DNA of 64,000 nucleotides from Halorubellus litoreus (GTDB taxonomy: Archaea > Halobacteriota > Halobacteria > Halobacteriales > Natrialbaceae): positions 620,001-684,000 of the forward strand of contig NZ_JAZAQL010000001.1 in the NCBI RefSeq assembly GCF_037081675.1, read 5' to 3'. The notes under the pieces are model-generated. The model ran no database searches. It was not told where the DNA came from and saw nothing but the letters and a program-made list of their open reading frames with translations. The translations under genes were made by a program, and so were the position numbers. Shown here one piece after another: positions 49,446-58,088 of this stretch (positions are counted from its first letter, which is position 1; each line of letters starts with the position of its first letter).

Positions 49446-50894
49446 ATGTCTACCACCCCCACCGCGCGCCTCTCCACGGGGGTCCAGGGCCTCGACGACG
49501 TCCTCGAAGGCGGCCTGGTCCCGAACCGAGCGTACCTCCTCCGTGGCGGGCCCGGGATGGGGAAGACCATCCTCGGCGAGCACTTCCTGACCGCGGACGA
49601 CGCCGAGACCTCGCTGTTCGTCTCCCTCGAGGAGTCCGCGGAGAACCTCCGAGCGAACGCGGCGAGCGTCGGTATCGACCTCTCCGGCGTCGAGATAGTG
49701 GACTTCAGTCCGGACGCCGACCGGTTCGGCGACGGCGGCGCGTACGACGTGTTCGCGCCCGGTGATCGCGGCCCGTCGCTCTCGGAGGGGATCCGCGAGG
49801 CCGTCGAAGCTCACGCCCCCGATCGGGTGTTCGTCGACCCGCTGTCGCGCCTCCGGCAGTTCACCGCGGACCAGAGCGCGTTCTACGACGAGGTGGGCGC
49901 GTTCACGTCGTACGTCCGCGACGGGGACGCCACGCTCCTGTTCTCGACGCAGCCGACGACGGCGTCGCCGGACGAGGACCTGGAGTTCGTCGCCGACGGC
50001 AGCATCGAGCTCGCACACGAGCGGAAGGGTCGGACCATCAGCGTCCGCAAGCACCGCGGTGCGTCGTTCCAGTCGGGCACGCACACGGTCACCATCGACG
50101 GCGACGGGATGCACGTGTACCCGAAGCTCGTTCCGGACGTGCGGACCCGCGAGTTCGAAGCGACGATGCAGTCCACGGGCGTCGGGGAGTTCGACCGCAT
50201 CCTCGGCGGCGGGATATCTCCCGGCACGGTCACGGTCATCAGTGGCGCGACGGGCGTCGGGAAGACGACGACCGCGGCGCAGGTCGCGGTCGCGGCGGCT
50301 GAGCGCGACGAGCGCACGGTCGCGTACCTCTTCGAGGAGGCCGAGGACACGTTCGTGCATCGCGCGGACGCGATCGGGATGCCGGTGTCGTCGATGCTCG
50401 ACGACGGCAGTCTCGCGCTCGAGACCGTGGAGGCGCTCGCGGTGTCGCCCGACGAGTTCGCCGCGGGCGTCCGCGAGGAGGTCGAGGAACGCGGTGCGCG
50501 CGTCGTCGTCATCGACGGTATCGCGGGGTACCGCACCGCGATCCGTGGCGCCGACGACGACCTCGTCCGGGAGCTCCACGCGCTCTGCCGGTACCTCCGC
50601 GGGATGGGCGTCACCGTCCTCCTGACCGATGACGTGCACACGGTCACGGGCGACTTCGAGCCGACGAGCGAACGCATCAGTTACCTCGCGGACAACATCC
50701 TCTTCCTCCGGTACCTCGAGTACCGCGGGGAGCTCCGGAAGGCCGTCGGCGTCCTGAAGAAGCGCTCGAGCGACTTCGAGCGGACGCTCCGCGAGTTCGA
50801 GATAACCGCGGACGGAATCGACATCGGCGAGCCCCTCAGGGACCTCAGAGGGATCCTGACGGGGACGCCGGAGTGGTCTCGCGAAGATGAGTGA
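49446..50894 (+). CDS. KaiC-type double RecA/RadA-domain ATPase
   Basis: 482 residues with two KaiC domains. Domain 1: Walker A GGPGMGKTILGEHF (about residues 34-47), VSLEESAENLR, and the Walker B region VFVDPLSRL. Domain 2: Walker A GATGVGKTTTAAQV (about 274-287), YLFEEAEDTF, VVVIDGIAGYR. Haloarchaea have several KaiC homologues whose roles include light- and circadian-type signalling; autophosphorylation is known only for cyanobacterial KaiC. The last bases overlap the sensor kinase gene by eight, so the two are one operon. No KaiA or KaiB nearby. Confidence 0.88.
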   Translation: MSTTPTARLSTGVQGLDDVLEGGLVPNRAYLLRGGPGMGKTILGEHFLTADDAETSLFVSLEESAENLRANAASVGIDLSGVEIVDFSPDADRFGDGGAYDVFAPGDRGPSLSEGIREAVEAHAPDRVFVDPLSRLRQFTADQSAFYDEVGAFTSYVRDGDATLLFSTQPTTASPDEDLEFVADGSIELAHERKGRTISVRKHRGASFQSGTHTVTIDGDGMHVYPKLVPDVRTREFEATMQSTGVGEFDRILGGGISPGTVTVISGATGVGKTTTAAQVAVAAAERDERTVAYLFEEAEDTFVHRADAIGMPVSSMLDDGSLALETVEALAVSPDEFAAGVREEVEERGARVVVIDGIAGYRTAIRGADDDLVRELHALCRYLRGMGVTVLLTDDVHTVTGDFEPTSERISYLADNILFLRYLEYRGELRKAVGVLKKRSSDFERTLREFEITADGIDIGEPLRDLRGILTGTPEWSREDE

Positions 50895-53874
50895 CCGCTC
50901 GAGCGACGGACTGGCGTCGAACGGCCGGACGACGACGTGGCTGGCGACGGACGCGTCGACGGTCGTGCTCGGCGTCGCGGACGCCAGCGTCCGCCGGTCG
51001 CTCGAGTCGTGGTTCGAGGACGAGGCGTACGACGTGCGGGTGGCGGCACCCGATGACCTCCCGGCGGACGGGGACCTGTACGTCGTCGACGCGGGCGCAC
51101 TCCGGACTGCTGCACCGCAGATAGAGCGCTGGAAGGCGGCGTCGTCGGTGTTCACGCCGTGCCTGCTCGTCGCCGAGGGCTCGCAGGGCGATCGCATTGC
51201 GGCGAGCACGGAGCAGGTCCTCCAGGTCGTGGACGACGTCCTGGAGACGCCGCTTCGGACGCCGTCGTTGAAGCGACGAGTCGACAGCCTCCTCAGGGCG
51301 CGCGTGCTCGCAACGCAACTCCAGGAGCGCTCTCGCGAGTACGAGCGACTCGTCGAACTCCTCCCGATCGGGTTGTTCGTCCTGGACGACGCGGGGACGG
51401 TGACGTACGCGAACGAGCGCGCCGGGTCGCTCGTCGGCGTGGACGCCGCGACGGTTCGGGGGTCGGCGTTCTCCGCGTTCGTGCAGCCCGCGGACCGCGA
51501 TGCGGTCGCGGCGGCGCTGGACGGCGACGGGTCGTCGACGATCACGGTCCACCTCCAGTGCGAGGACCCGCCCGAGGCTATCGGCGCGGCCGACCGCGTG
51601 GGTCTGGACACCACAGGTGAACGCACCGTCGAACTCTCGGTGAGCGTCGTCGAGGACGACACGACGCAGGTGCTCGCGCAGGACGTCACCGAGCGGGAGG
51701 CTCGCATCGAACGGCTCCGCGTGTTCGAGCGCGCGGTCGGCGAGGCCGGCGTCGGCGTCAGTATCGCCGACGCGCAAGCCGACGACCACCCGCTCGTGTA
51801 CGTCAACGACGAGTTCTGCTCGCTCACCGGATACGGCCGCGACGCCGCCCTCGGTCGGAACTGTCGGTTCATCCAGGGCGAGGACACCGACCCGAGGGTC
51901 GTCGACGAGATCCGCGCGGCGCTCGAGGTCGAGGCACCGGTGTCGGTGACGATACGGAACTACCGCGCGGACGGCACGCCGTTCTGGAACGAACTCACGA
52001 TAACGCCCGTGTCAGACGCTGACGGGACGGTCACGCACTTCCTGGGGTTCCAGCGTGACGTGACCGAGCGCCGCGAACGGATGCGGTTGTTCGAGCACCT
52101 GCACGAGGCGACCGAGCGACTGCAGGGCGCGCGGACGCCGACCGAGGTCGCGGAGTCCGCGGTCGAGTCCCTCCGGAACATCCTCGAACTCGACGTCGTC
52201 GTCTGCTGGTTCCCGAACGACGACCGGACGCGCCTGGAACCGGTCGCAGTTGCCGGCGTGGACGAGGCAGTGCCGATCGAATCCGGGTCGAAGGACTGGA
52301 CGGCGTTCGTCGACGGCGCGAACGTCACCGAGGTCTCGGTCACGGACCACGAGACCGACGCGGAGACGGGGCTCGTGTTCTCGCTCGGCGACCACGGGCT
52401 CATCGGTGCCGCCGACCCGGAGCGCGAGTACACGCAAGCGGTGCGGGACGCCGGGCACGCGTTCGCGGACCACGTCACGGTCGCGCTCGACCGCGCCGAA
52501 CGCGAGGCCGAGCTCGCGGCGACGACCGCGGACCTGGAGAACACGCTCGAACGCATCAAGGACGGGTTCATCGCGCTCGACGCCGACTACGACATCACGT
52601 TCGTGAACAAGCAAGCGGAGTCGCTCCTGCCGTACACCGCCGACGAGCTCGAGGGCCGGAACCTCTGGGAGGCGTTCCCGAGCGAGGTCGACGGGGCGTT
52701 CTGGACGCAGTACCACGAGGCGCTCGAGACCGGTGAATCGCGGACGTTCGAGGCGCACTACGACGAACTCGACCTGTGGTTCGAGGTGACGGCGTACCCG
52801 AGCGACGACGGCCTGACGCTGTACTTCCGGGACGTCACCGGGCAGCGCGAACGCAAGCGCGAGCTCGAGCGGTACGAGACCATCGTCCAGACCGCCGGCG
52901 ACCCGATATACACGCTCGACGAGGACGGCTACTTCACGAGCGTGAACGACGCGTTCGTCGACCTCACCGGGTACGAGCGAGACGACATCGTCGGCGAGCA
53001 CGCACGAGCCATCTTTCCGGCGGACGACTTCGAGGCCTGCGAGCGCGTCATCTCGACGCTCCTCTCGGCGGCCGGCCCGGACAGGGAGACGGTCGAGGTG
53101 GACGTGATGACGCGGTACGGCGACCAGCGCGACTGCGAGGTCGCCATCGCGCCACTCCCCGGCGAGGACTTCGGTGGGACCGTCGGCGTCATCCGCGACC
53201 TCACGGAGTTCAAGGACAACGAGCAACGCCTCGCGGTCCTCGACCGCGTCCTCCGGCACAACCTCCGGAACAACCTGAACGTGGTCACCGGTCGCACGCG
53301 CGCACTCGCCGACCACGAGGACGACGCGGTCCGCAAGTCCGTCGAAGCGGTCGAGGAGGCGGCGTCGGACGTCCTGGAGATAGCGAACAAGGCACGGGCG
53401 TTCCAGCAGGCGCTCGAGGACGCGCACTCGTCGCTGGGGACCGTCGAGATCTGCGCGGTCGCTCGTGACGTCGTCGACGACGTCGCAGCGGCGACCGAGC
53501 GGGCGTCGGTCAGCTGCGAGCTGGAGTCGGCGGCGTCGCTCCGGGTTCGCGGGAACGAAGCGGTGGAGCTCGCCATCGCCGAACTCGTGGAGAACGCCGT
53601 CGCGCACAATCCGAACGCGGACCCGTCGGTGCGCGTGACGGTGAGTCGGAGCGACGGCGAGGCGCGGGTGGTCGTCGCCGACGACGCACCCCTCATCCCC
53701 GAGCAGGAGGTCGCGGTGCTCGAGTCCGACGTGGAGACGCCCCTCGAGCACGCGAGCGGACTCGGCCTCTGGCTCGTCCGCTGGACCGCGACGACGTTCG
53801 GCGGCCAGCTCGCGTTCGACAGCACGCCCGAGGGGAACCTCGTGACGTTCGCACTCCCGATAGTCGAGGACTGA
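50887..53874 (+). CDS. Multi-domain sensor histidine kinase with a LOV-type PAS domain
   Basis: 995 residues. Order: degenerate receiver-like domain (25-140, no phospho-Asp at VVDAGAL), PAS (150-260), LOV-type PAS (280-395), GAF (400-535), PAS (540-660), PAS (665-770), HisKA (H791 in RHNLRNNLN) and HATPase (NENAV-type LVENAVAH, GLGLWLV). The second PAS contains GRNCRFIQGEDTD with Cys326, the flavin-adduct Cys of light-oxygen-voltage domains, plus NYRADGTPFWNEL and GFQRDVT, so it should bind flavin and sense blue light. No transmembrane helix, so cytoplasmic. Operon with a KaiC-type ATPase. The partner response regulator is not in the window. Confidence 0.9.
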   Translation: MSDRSSDGLASNGRTTTWLATDASTVVLGVADASVRRSLESWFEDEAYDVRVAAPDDLPADGDLYVVDAGALRTAAPQIERWKAASSVFTPCLLVAEGSQGDRIAASTEQVLQVVDDVLETPLRTPSLKRRVDSLLRARVLATQLQERSREYERLVELLPIGLFVLDDAGTVTYANERAGSLVGVDAATVRGSAFSAFVQPADRDAVAAALDGDGSSTITVHLQCEDPPEAIGAADRVGLDTTGERTVELSVSVVEDDTTQVLAQDVTEREARIERLRVFERAVGEAGVGVSIADAQADDHPLVYVNDEFCSLTGYGRDAALGRNCRFIQGEDTDPRVVDEIRAALEVEAPVSVTIRNYRADGTPFWNELTITPVSDADGTVTHFLGFQRDVTERRERMRLFEHLHEATERLQGARTPTEVAESAVESLRNILELDVVVCWFPNDDRTRLEPVAVAGVDEAVPIESGSKDWTAFVDGANVTEVSVTDHETDAETGLVFSLGDHGLIGAADPEREYTQAVRDAGHAFADHVTVALDRAEREAELAATTADLENTLERIKDGFIALDADYDITFVNKQAESLLPYTADELEGRNLWEAFPSEVDGAFWTQYHEALETGESRTFEAHYDELDLWFEVTAYPSDDGLTLYFRDVTGQRERKRELERYETIVQTAGDPIYTLDEDGYFTSVNDAFVDLTGYERDDIVGEHARAIFPADDFEACERVISTLLSAAGPDRETVEVDVMTRYGDQRDCEVAIAPLPGEDFGGTVGVIRDLTEFKDNEQRLAVLDRVLRHNLRNNLNVVTGRTRALADHEDDAVRKSVEAVEEAASDVLEIANKARAFQQALEDAHSSLGTVEICAVARDVVDDVAAATERASVSCELESAASLRVRGNEAVELAIAELVENAVAHNPNADPSVRVTVSRSDGEARVVVADDAPLIPEQEVAVLESDVETPLEHASGLGLWLVRWTATTFGGQLAFDSTPEGNLVTFALPIVED

Positions 53875-53912
53875 CCCGGCCACGCACTGCCAGCCGCGAG
53901 GTCGGTAGGTGG

Positions 53913-54827
53913 CTAGACGTCCCGGAGGCGCGCGCCCCCGTCGGCGGTGCGTTCGAGCGCGCGGAACGCGTCCGGCGTCTCCACGGTCACCGCTTCGCCG
54001 CCGCGCTCGCCGGCGTTCTTCTTCGTGACGTCCTCGCAGACGACGTTCCCCTTCCGCGTCACGCGCTCGTGGGGCGTGTGCCCGACGACCTGCTTCGGCG
54101 CGTCCCCAGGGAGATGCTCCCAGCCGAGCCAGAGCGGCCCGGCGTCCGGTCCCTTCGGGTGGTCGCGCCCGGCGCGACTCACCCACTCCTCGTCGAACGC
54201 GCGCTCGAACGTCCGATACGCGTCGGCATCCGTCCCGACGACGTCCGCGACGCTCGCGACGACCGCCCGGAACGCGTCGTTCGCTCGCGCCGGGTCGAGA
54301 CCGTCGACCGCGCCGGCGTGACTGTACGTGTACTCGTAGCCGTCGTACGCCACCGCGAGGTCGCCGGCGGCGACCGCGTCGAAGAACGAGCGCCGGGTCG
54401 CGTCGTCGACCCTATCGCAGTACCAGTCCGCCGACCCGACGCCGCCCGCGAGCACGAACTGCTCGTGGTTCCCGCAGTGGTACCGGACGTGCCCCGCTGG
54501 TGCCTCGCGCTGGAGGCGTCGAATCGTCTCGACGACGCGCTCGCTATCGCCGCCGCGGTCGACGAGGTCGCCGTTCGCGACGAGGACGTACTCGCGCCCA
54601 TTCTTGCCTCCCACCCAGTGGAGGTCGCCGTCGTCGTCGCGCTCGACGAGCGGCGCGAACTCGGCGTGGTCGCCGGGGAGCCTGAGCGCGGACGCGAACG
54701 AGTCGTAGTAGCCGTGGACGTCCGACAGCGAGACGACCGTCGGCGGATACGACTCGTCGTCGGCGAGCGCGAACACGGTGTCGCGCGCCGAACGGTCAGC
54801 GTAGCGCGCCGACCCGTCGTCGGGCAT
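53913..54827 (-). CDS. Calcineurin-like metallophosphoesterase
   Basis: 304 residues. Phosphoesterase motifs: SDVHGYYDSF (D-x-H near residue 36), NGDLVDRGGDSERV (GD-x-x-DRG, 85-98), YHCGNHEQF (GNHE, 119-122), TYSHAGAV and VVGHTPHERV. They match the PrpE/Ser-Thr phosphatase-like branch, with the closest style being bis(5'-nucleosyl)tetraphosphatase and PP2A-type enzymes. Substrate unknown; two metal ions expected. Ends before, and starts three bases after, the stop of the reductase gene, so probably co-transcribed with it. Confidence 0.85.
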   Translation of the reverse strand: MPDDGSARYADRSARDTVFALADDESYPPTVVSLSDVHGYYDSFASALRLPGDHAEFAPLVERDDDGDLHWVGGKNGREYVLVANGDLVDRGGDSERVVETIRRLQREAPAGHVRYHCGNHEQFVLAGGVGSADWYCDRVDDATRRSFFDAVAAGDLAVAYDGYEYTYSHAGAVDGLDPARANDAFRAVVASVADVVGTDADAYRTFERAFDEEWVSRAGRDHPKGPDAGPLWLGWEHLPGDAPKQVVGHTPHERVTRKGNVVCEDVTKKNAGERGGEAVTVETPDAFRALERTADGGARLRDV

Positions 54828-54829
54828 CG

Positions 54830-55921
54830 TCACGACCGCCCGAGCCAGCTCGCGAGGTGCTCGCGCGAGAACACGCTCGTCGGCCGGTCCATGTGCACGC
54901 CGATCTCGCCGGAGAACGCCTTGAGACCGAGGCGCTGGACGGGTTCGGGGAGCGAGTACGCGCGTCGAATCCAGTGCCCGAGCCGTATCTCGGTCGCGAG
55001 TTCGTCGCGCCACGCCGCCTCGTACGCGCCGAGGGTGCCCGGCCGGTCCGGTTCTATCTCGCGGGCCGCGTGGTCGGCGCTGCGCATCCCGTAGAGGATG
55101 CCGCCGCCCGTGAACGGCTTCGTCTGTGCGGCCGCATCGCCGACGAGGAACCCGCGGTGGCTCGTCACCGAGTCGGCCGGGCCGACCGGGATGAGCCCCG
55201 AGCAGCGCTTCGTGACGTCGACGTCGTACCCGGCGGGCCCGACGAGGTCGTCGAACAGCTCGTTCACGTCCGGGCCCGGCGACGCGGCGAGGCCGTACTC
55301 GACGCCGGCGTCGCCGCGCGGGATGCGCCACGCGAAGAACTCCGGCATCGTCAGGTGGACGTCGACGCGGTCGCCGTGGTCTTCCTCGTCGCTGAACCCG
55401 AGCACGCCGTGGAGGAGCTCGTCCGGTTCCGGGAGGTCGAGGTCGCGGCGGACGCGAGACGTCGGGCCGTCGCAGCCCGCGACCATCTTCGCCTCGACGT
55501 CCGCGACGCCGTCCGGGCCGCGGACCGTCACCGTCACCGAGTCGTCGCCCTCGTCGACGTTCGTCACGGTGTGGTCCTCGCGGACCTCGGCGCCCGCCTC
55601 TCGCGCCAGCTCGGCGAGGTGGCGGTCGAGGCCGACGCGGTCGATGACGTTCGACACGACCTCGGTCTTGTAGAAGTCCTCGAAGTCGCTCTCGGGCCCC
55701 TCGACGTGGAAGCGCGCGCCGTACACCTCGTTCTGGAGGAGGTCGTCGCGAGCGCCCTCGCCGGCGTACTGCCAGATATCTCCGGAGACGTGCCCCGAGC
55801 ACGCGAGCGGCTCACCGAGCCGGCCCTGTTCGAACGCGAGCACGTCGTACCCGGCCTCGGCCGCCCGCCGCGAGAACCGCGCGCCGGCGGGGCCGACGCC
55901 GACGACGACGAAATCGTACAT
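54830..55921 (-). CDS. Geranylgeranyl reductase family FAD-dependent oxidoreductase
   Basis: 363 residues from ATG 55919-55921 (MYDFVVVGVG). The N-terminal FAD fold GVGPAGARFSRRAAEAG is followed by LACSGHVSGDIWQY, a Cys-containing loop characteristic of digeranylgeranylglycerophospholipid reductases. GFLVGDAAAQTKPFTGGGILYGM near residue 270 is the second FAD contact. The enzyme saturates the isoprenoid chains of archaeal membrane lipids or of quinones. Followed by the metallophosphoesterase gene, maybe acting in the same pathway. Confidence 0.9.
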   Translation of the reverse strand: MYDFVVVGVGPAGARFSRRAAEAGYDVLAFEQGRLGEPLACSGHVSGDIWQYAGEGARDDLLQNEVYGARFHVEGPESDFEDFYKTEVVSNVIDRVGLDRHLAELAREAGAEVREDHTVTNVDEGDDSVTVTVRGPDGVADVEAKMVAGCDGPTSRVRRDLDLPEPDELLHGVLGFSDEEDHGDRVDVHLTMPEFFAWRIPRGDAGVEYGLAASPGPDVNELFDDLVGPAGYDVDVTKRCSGLIPVGPADSVTSHRGFLVGDAAAQTKPFTGGGILYGMRSADHAAREIEPDRPGTLGAYEAAWRDELATEIRLGHWIRRAYSLPEPVQRLGLKAFSGEIGVHMDRPTSVFSREHLASWLGRS

Positions 55922-56028
55922 GCCCCCACTGACCCACGCGAGGAGTAAAGCAGTCACGGAAACCCCGCCGCAGCCCCAGCAACCGAGAGGCAACCCACCA
56001 GAGTTTACGTCTCATGTAAACCCCGGCC

Positions 56029-56094
56029 GGTGGACGACGGCCCGCCACTGGGTGGACGACGGCCCGCCGCTGGGTGGACGACGGCCCGCCGCTG
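56029..56094. repeat. Three copies of a 22-bp tandem repeat after the BNR protein gene
   Basis: GGTGGACGACGGCCCGCCNCTG, at 56029-56050, 56051-56072 and 56073-56094, with one variable base. The array ends 5 bases past the stop codon of the BNR-repeat gene (minus strand). Confidence 0.92.
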
Positions 56095-56099
56095 GCGAG

Positions 56100-57140
56100 T
56101 CAGACGTGGACGAGGCCCCGAGCCGTCCCGCCGCCCTCGCCGAAGGGGAGGTCAACGTCGAGGCGCGTCCACGCGTCGCCAGCGTCTGTCGTCCGGTAGA
56201 GTCCGCGGTTCGACGCGGCGTAGAACGCGCCGGCGTCGTCGCCGGCGGCGAGCACTGGCCGGGTCTGGCCGTCGGCGCCACCGAGGCCGTCCATCGCGCG
56301 CTCCCAGGGGTCGTCGCCGCGCTTCCGGTAGACGTACGTGTCCGCGTTCGCCGGCGTGTGCGCGGTCCGAGCGCCCGTCGCGGCGCTCACGAGCCGGACG
56401 TCCGGGTCGGCCGGGTCGACCGCGACGCTCCAGCAGTACCGATGCCCGAGCCCGTCCTGGGGGTGCTCCCACGCGTCACCGTGACGGGTGCTCTCGGCGT
56501 ACCCGTCACCAGCGGCGGCGTACACGCGCCCCGGCGCGTCCTGGTGCGTCGCCATCGAGTGCGTGTCCCGACGCGACCCCGGCGGTCGCTCGCGGAACGA
56601 CGCAGTCCCATCCGCGACGTCCAGCACGACGAGCGCGCCCGCCTCCACCGCGACCAGCACGCGACCCTCCCGATGTGGGTCCGGCTCCAGCCACCGCACG
56701 TGATGCGTGTGCGGTCGCGGCGGGAACGCCCACTCGTCGCTCGACGGCAACTCGACCAGGCCCGAGAGGTGCTGGAAGGAGTCGCCGCCGTCGGTCGACC
56801 GGTAGACGCGCGACGGCTCCGTCCCCGCGAACACGACGTCCGGGTCCCACGGCGCCACCGCCACCGCCGTCACGTGCGACGCGTCCGCGCCGTCCACAGG
56901 TGGGCCGAGCGCGACCCGCGACCACGACCCGCCACCGTCCGTCGACCGGAACAACCCCTCGCCGGCCGTCCCGACGAACGCGCGTTCCGGCCGTGCCCGC
57001 GACGCCGCCACGCACTCCACGCGAACGCCGTCCGCGTCGGCATCGTCGTCCTCGTCAGCAGCGGGCACGAACGCCTCCTCGACCACTGGCACCGACGAGT
57101 CGACGACCGCCACGCGACGGTCGGTCGCAAGATACAGCAT
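56100..57140 (-). CDS. BNR/sialidase-type beta-propeller protein
   Basis: 346 residues from ATG 57138-57140 (MLYLATDRR); an ATG at 57152 adds four. Asp-box repeats S/T-x-D-x-G-x-x-W/F are visible: RSTDGGGSWSRV, RSTDGGDSFQHL, TRHGDAWEHP, TTDAGDAWTRL. They mark a six- or seven-bladed propeller related to VPS10/photosystem II stability factor HCF136 rather than a true sialidase; the catalytic Arg triad is not apparent. No signal peptide. Role unknown, possibly protein binding. A tandem repeat array lies just downstream. Confidence 0.82.
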   Translation of the reverse strand: MLYLATDRRVAVVDSSVPVVEEAFVPAADEDDDADADGVRVECVAASRARPERAFVGTAGEGLFRSTDGGGSWSRVALGPPVDGADASHVTAVAVAPWDPDVVFAGTEPSRVYRSTDGGDSFQHLSGLVELPSSDEWAFPPRPHTHHVRWLEPDPHREGRVLVAVEAGALVVLDVADGTASFRERPPGSRRDTHSMATHQDAPGRVYAAAGDGYAESTRHGDAWEHPQDGLGHRYCWSVAVDPADPDVRLVSAATGARTAHTPANADTYVYRKRGDDPWERAMDGLGGADGQTRPVLAAGDDAGAFYAASNRGLYRTTDAGDAWTRLDVDLPFGEGGGTARGLVHV

Positions 57141-57196
57141 ACCACGACTCACGCGACGCGACCGGAAAAGCGCCGCGCCGTCCGTTCCCCGAGAGA

Positions 57197-57676
57197 TCAG
57201 GAGAGGTCGGGGAGGTCGCCGTTCGCGAGGATCTGCGAGGACGCGCCGTCGGGCGTCGTCCAGAGCACGAGCACCTGCTCGCCGTCATCGAATGCACTGG
57301 TCTCACCGGTGGTGACCCCGAGCACCCACTCCTCGCCGGGCTGCCAGACGTCACCGGGATGGTTCGTCGTCTCCAGCCACGGGTGCCCGGACGGTGGACT
57401 GCCCGCGTACTCGACGGTCACGCGATCCGTGTCGATGTCCTCCCCGCCGTCGTGCTCGATAATGAACTCCTCGTTCGGGTCGTTCCCCCAGCCGTCCGCC
57501 GTGCCCTCCTCGGACACGTACCGGAATTCGGCGTCGGGGACCGACGTCGTCGTGTTCGCGCCGAGGACGAACACGCCGATGACCGCGGCCATCGTGACCG
57601 TGATTCCGACCATCAGTATCACACCGATGACTGGCGATACCGCGTCGTCGTCCGCGAGCAGGGCCCCGAGTTCCAT
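57197..57676 (-). CDS. Type IV pilin / archaellin-like secreted protein
   Basis: 159 residues from ATG 57674-57676. The N-terminus MELGALLADDDAVSPVIGVILMVGITV is the haloarchaeal pilin signal: prepilin peptidase PibD would cut before DAVSPVIG. The hydrophobic helix (about residues 12-34) forms the pilus core. The remaining beta-rich head (residues 40-159, VSEEGTADGWGNDPNEE) is exposed. It may be an adhesion pilin or pseudopilin. No other pilus assembly genes are present in the window. TATA CTATATTAAC at 57731-57740 is about 60 bases upstream. Confidence 0.88.
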   Translation of the reverse strand: MELGALLADDDAVSPVIGVILMVGITVTMAAVIGVFVLGANTTTSVPDAEFRYVSEEGTADGWGNDPNEEFIIEHDGGEDIDTDRVTVEYAGSPPSGHPWLETTNHPGDVWQPGEEWVLGVTTGETSAFDDGEQVLVLWTTPDGASSQILANGDLPDLS

Positions 57677-58087
57677 GGTGGATACACCGGACGGTTGCTC
57701 GTCCGTTCGGCTGGAACACACGAACGCTTAGTTAATATAGCTACCGGATATTCGAAATTAAGACGCGAGGGGCGTAGTCATCTGGGTCAGAAGACTGCAT
57801 GAGAAATCAAGTCGATTTTAATAAACCGAGAGATGGCGGTGCCGTCACCGCAGAACCTCCACCGTCGCCCCGAACGTTCAAACCCGAACGCGCGGCGAAC
57901 CCGGGCGTGCACTGACCACCGCCCCGGCGCGGCCACGACGGGAGCGCGGCGCACCGCCCGGGGACCCCGAGCGCCGCCTGTTCGCCATCACACCCGCTAG
58001 CGACGCTCGGGCCAACACCAACGCTCGTGGCGTCAGCGACGCGACAAGTAGCAGCGACGCGAAAAGGAGAAGTGACGCGAGAAGCTG
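57677..58087. other. 411-bp intergenic region with the pilin promoter and a 3' repeat of uvrA
   Basis: TATA box at 57731-57740 (minus strand, CTATATTAAC) is right for the pilin with a leader of about 30 bases. From 57830 to 58030 no gene or structure is seen. 58035-58088 holds a tandem repeat adjoining uvrA. Confidence 0.45.
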
Positions 58088-58088
58088 T
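58035..58088. repeat. Three diverged copies of an 18-bp repeat at the uvrA 3' end
   Basis: Units AGCGACGCGACAAGTAGC (58035), AGCGACGCGAAAAGGAGA (58053) and AGTGACGCGAGAAGCTGT (58071). The third touches the uvrA stop codon at 58088-58090. Confidence 0.7.
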
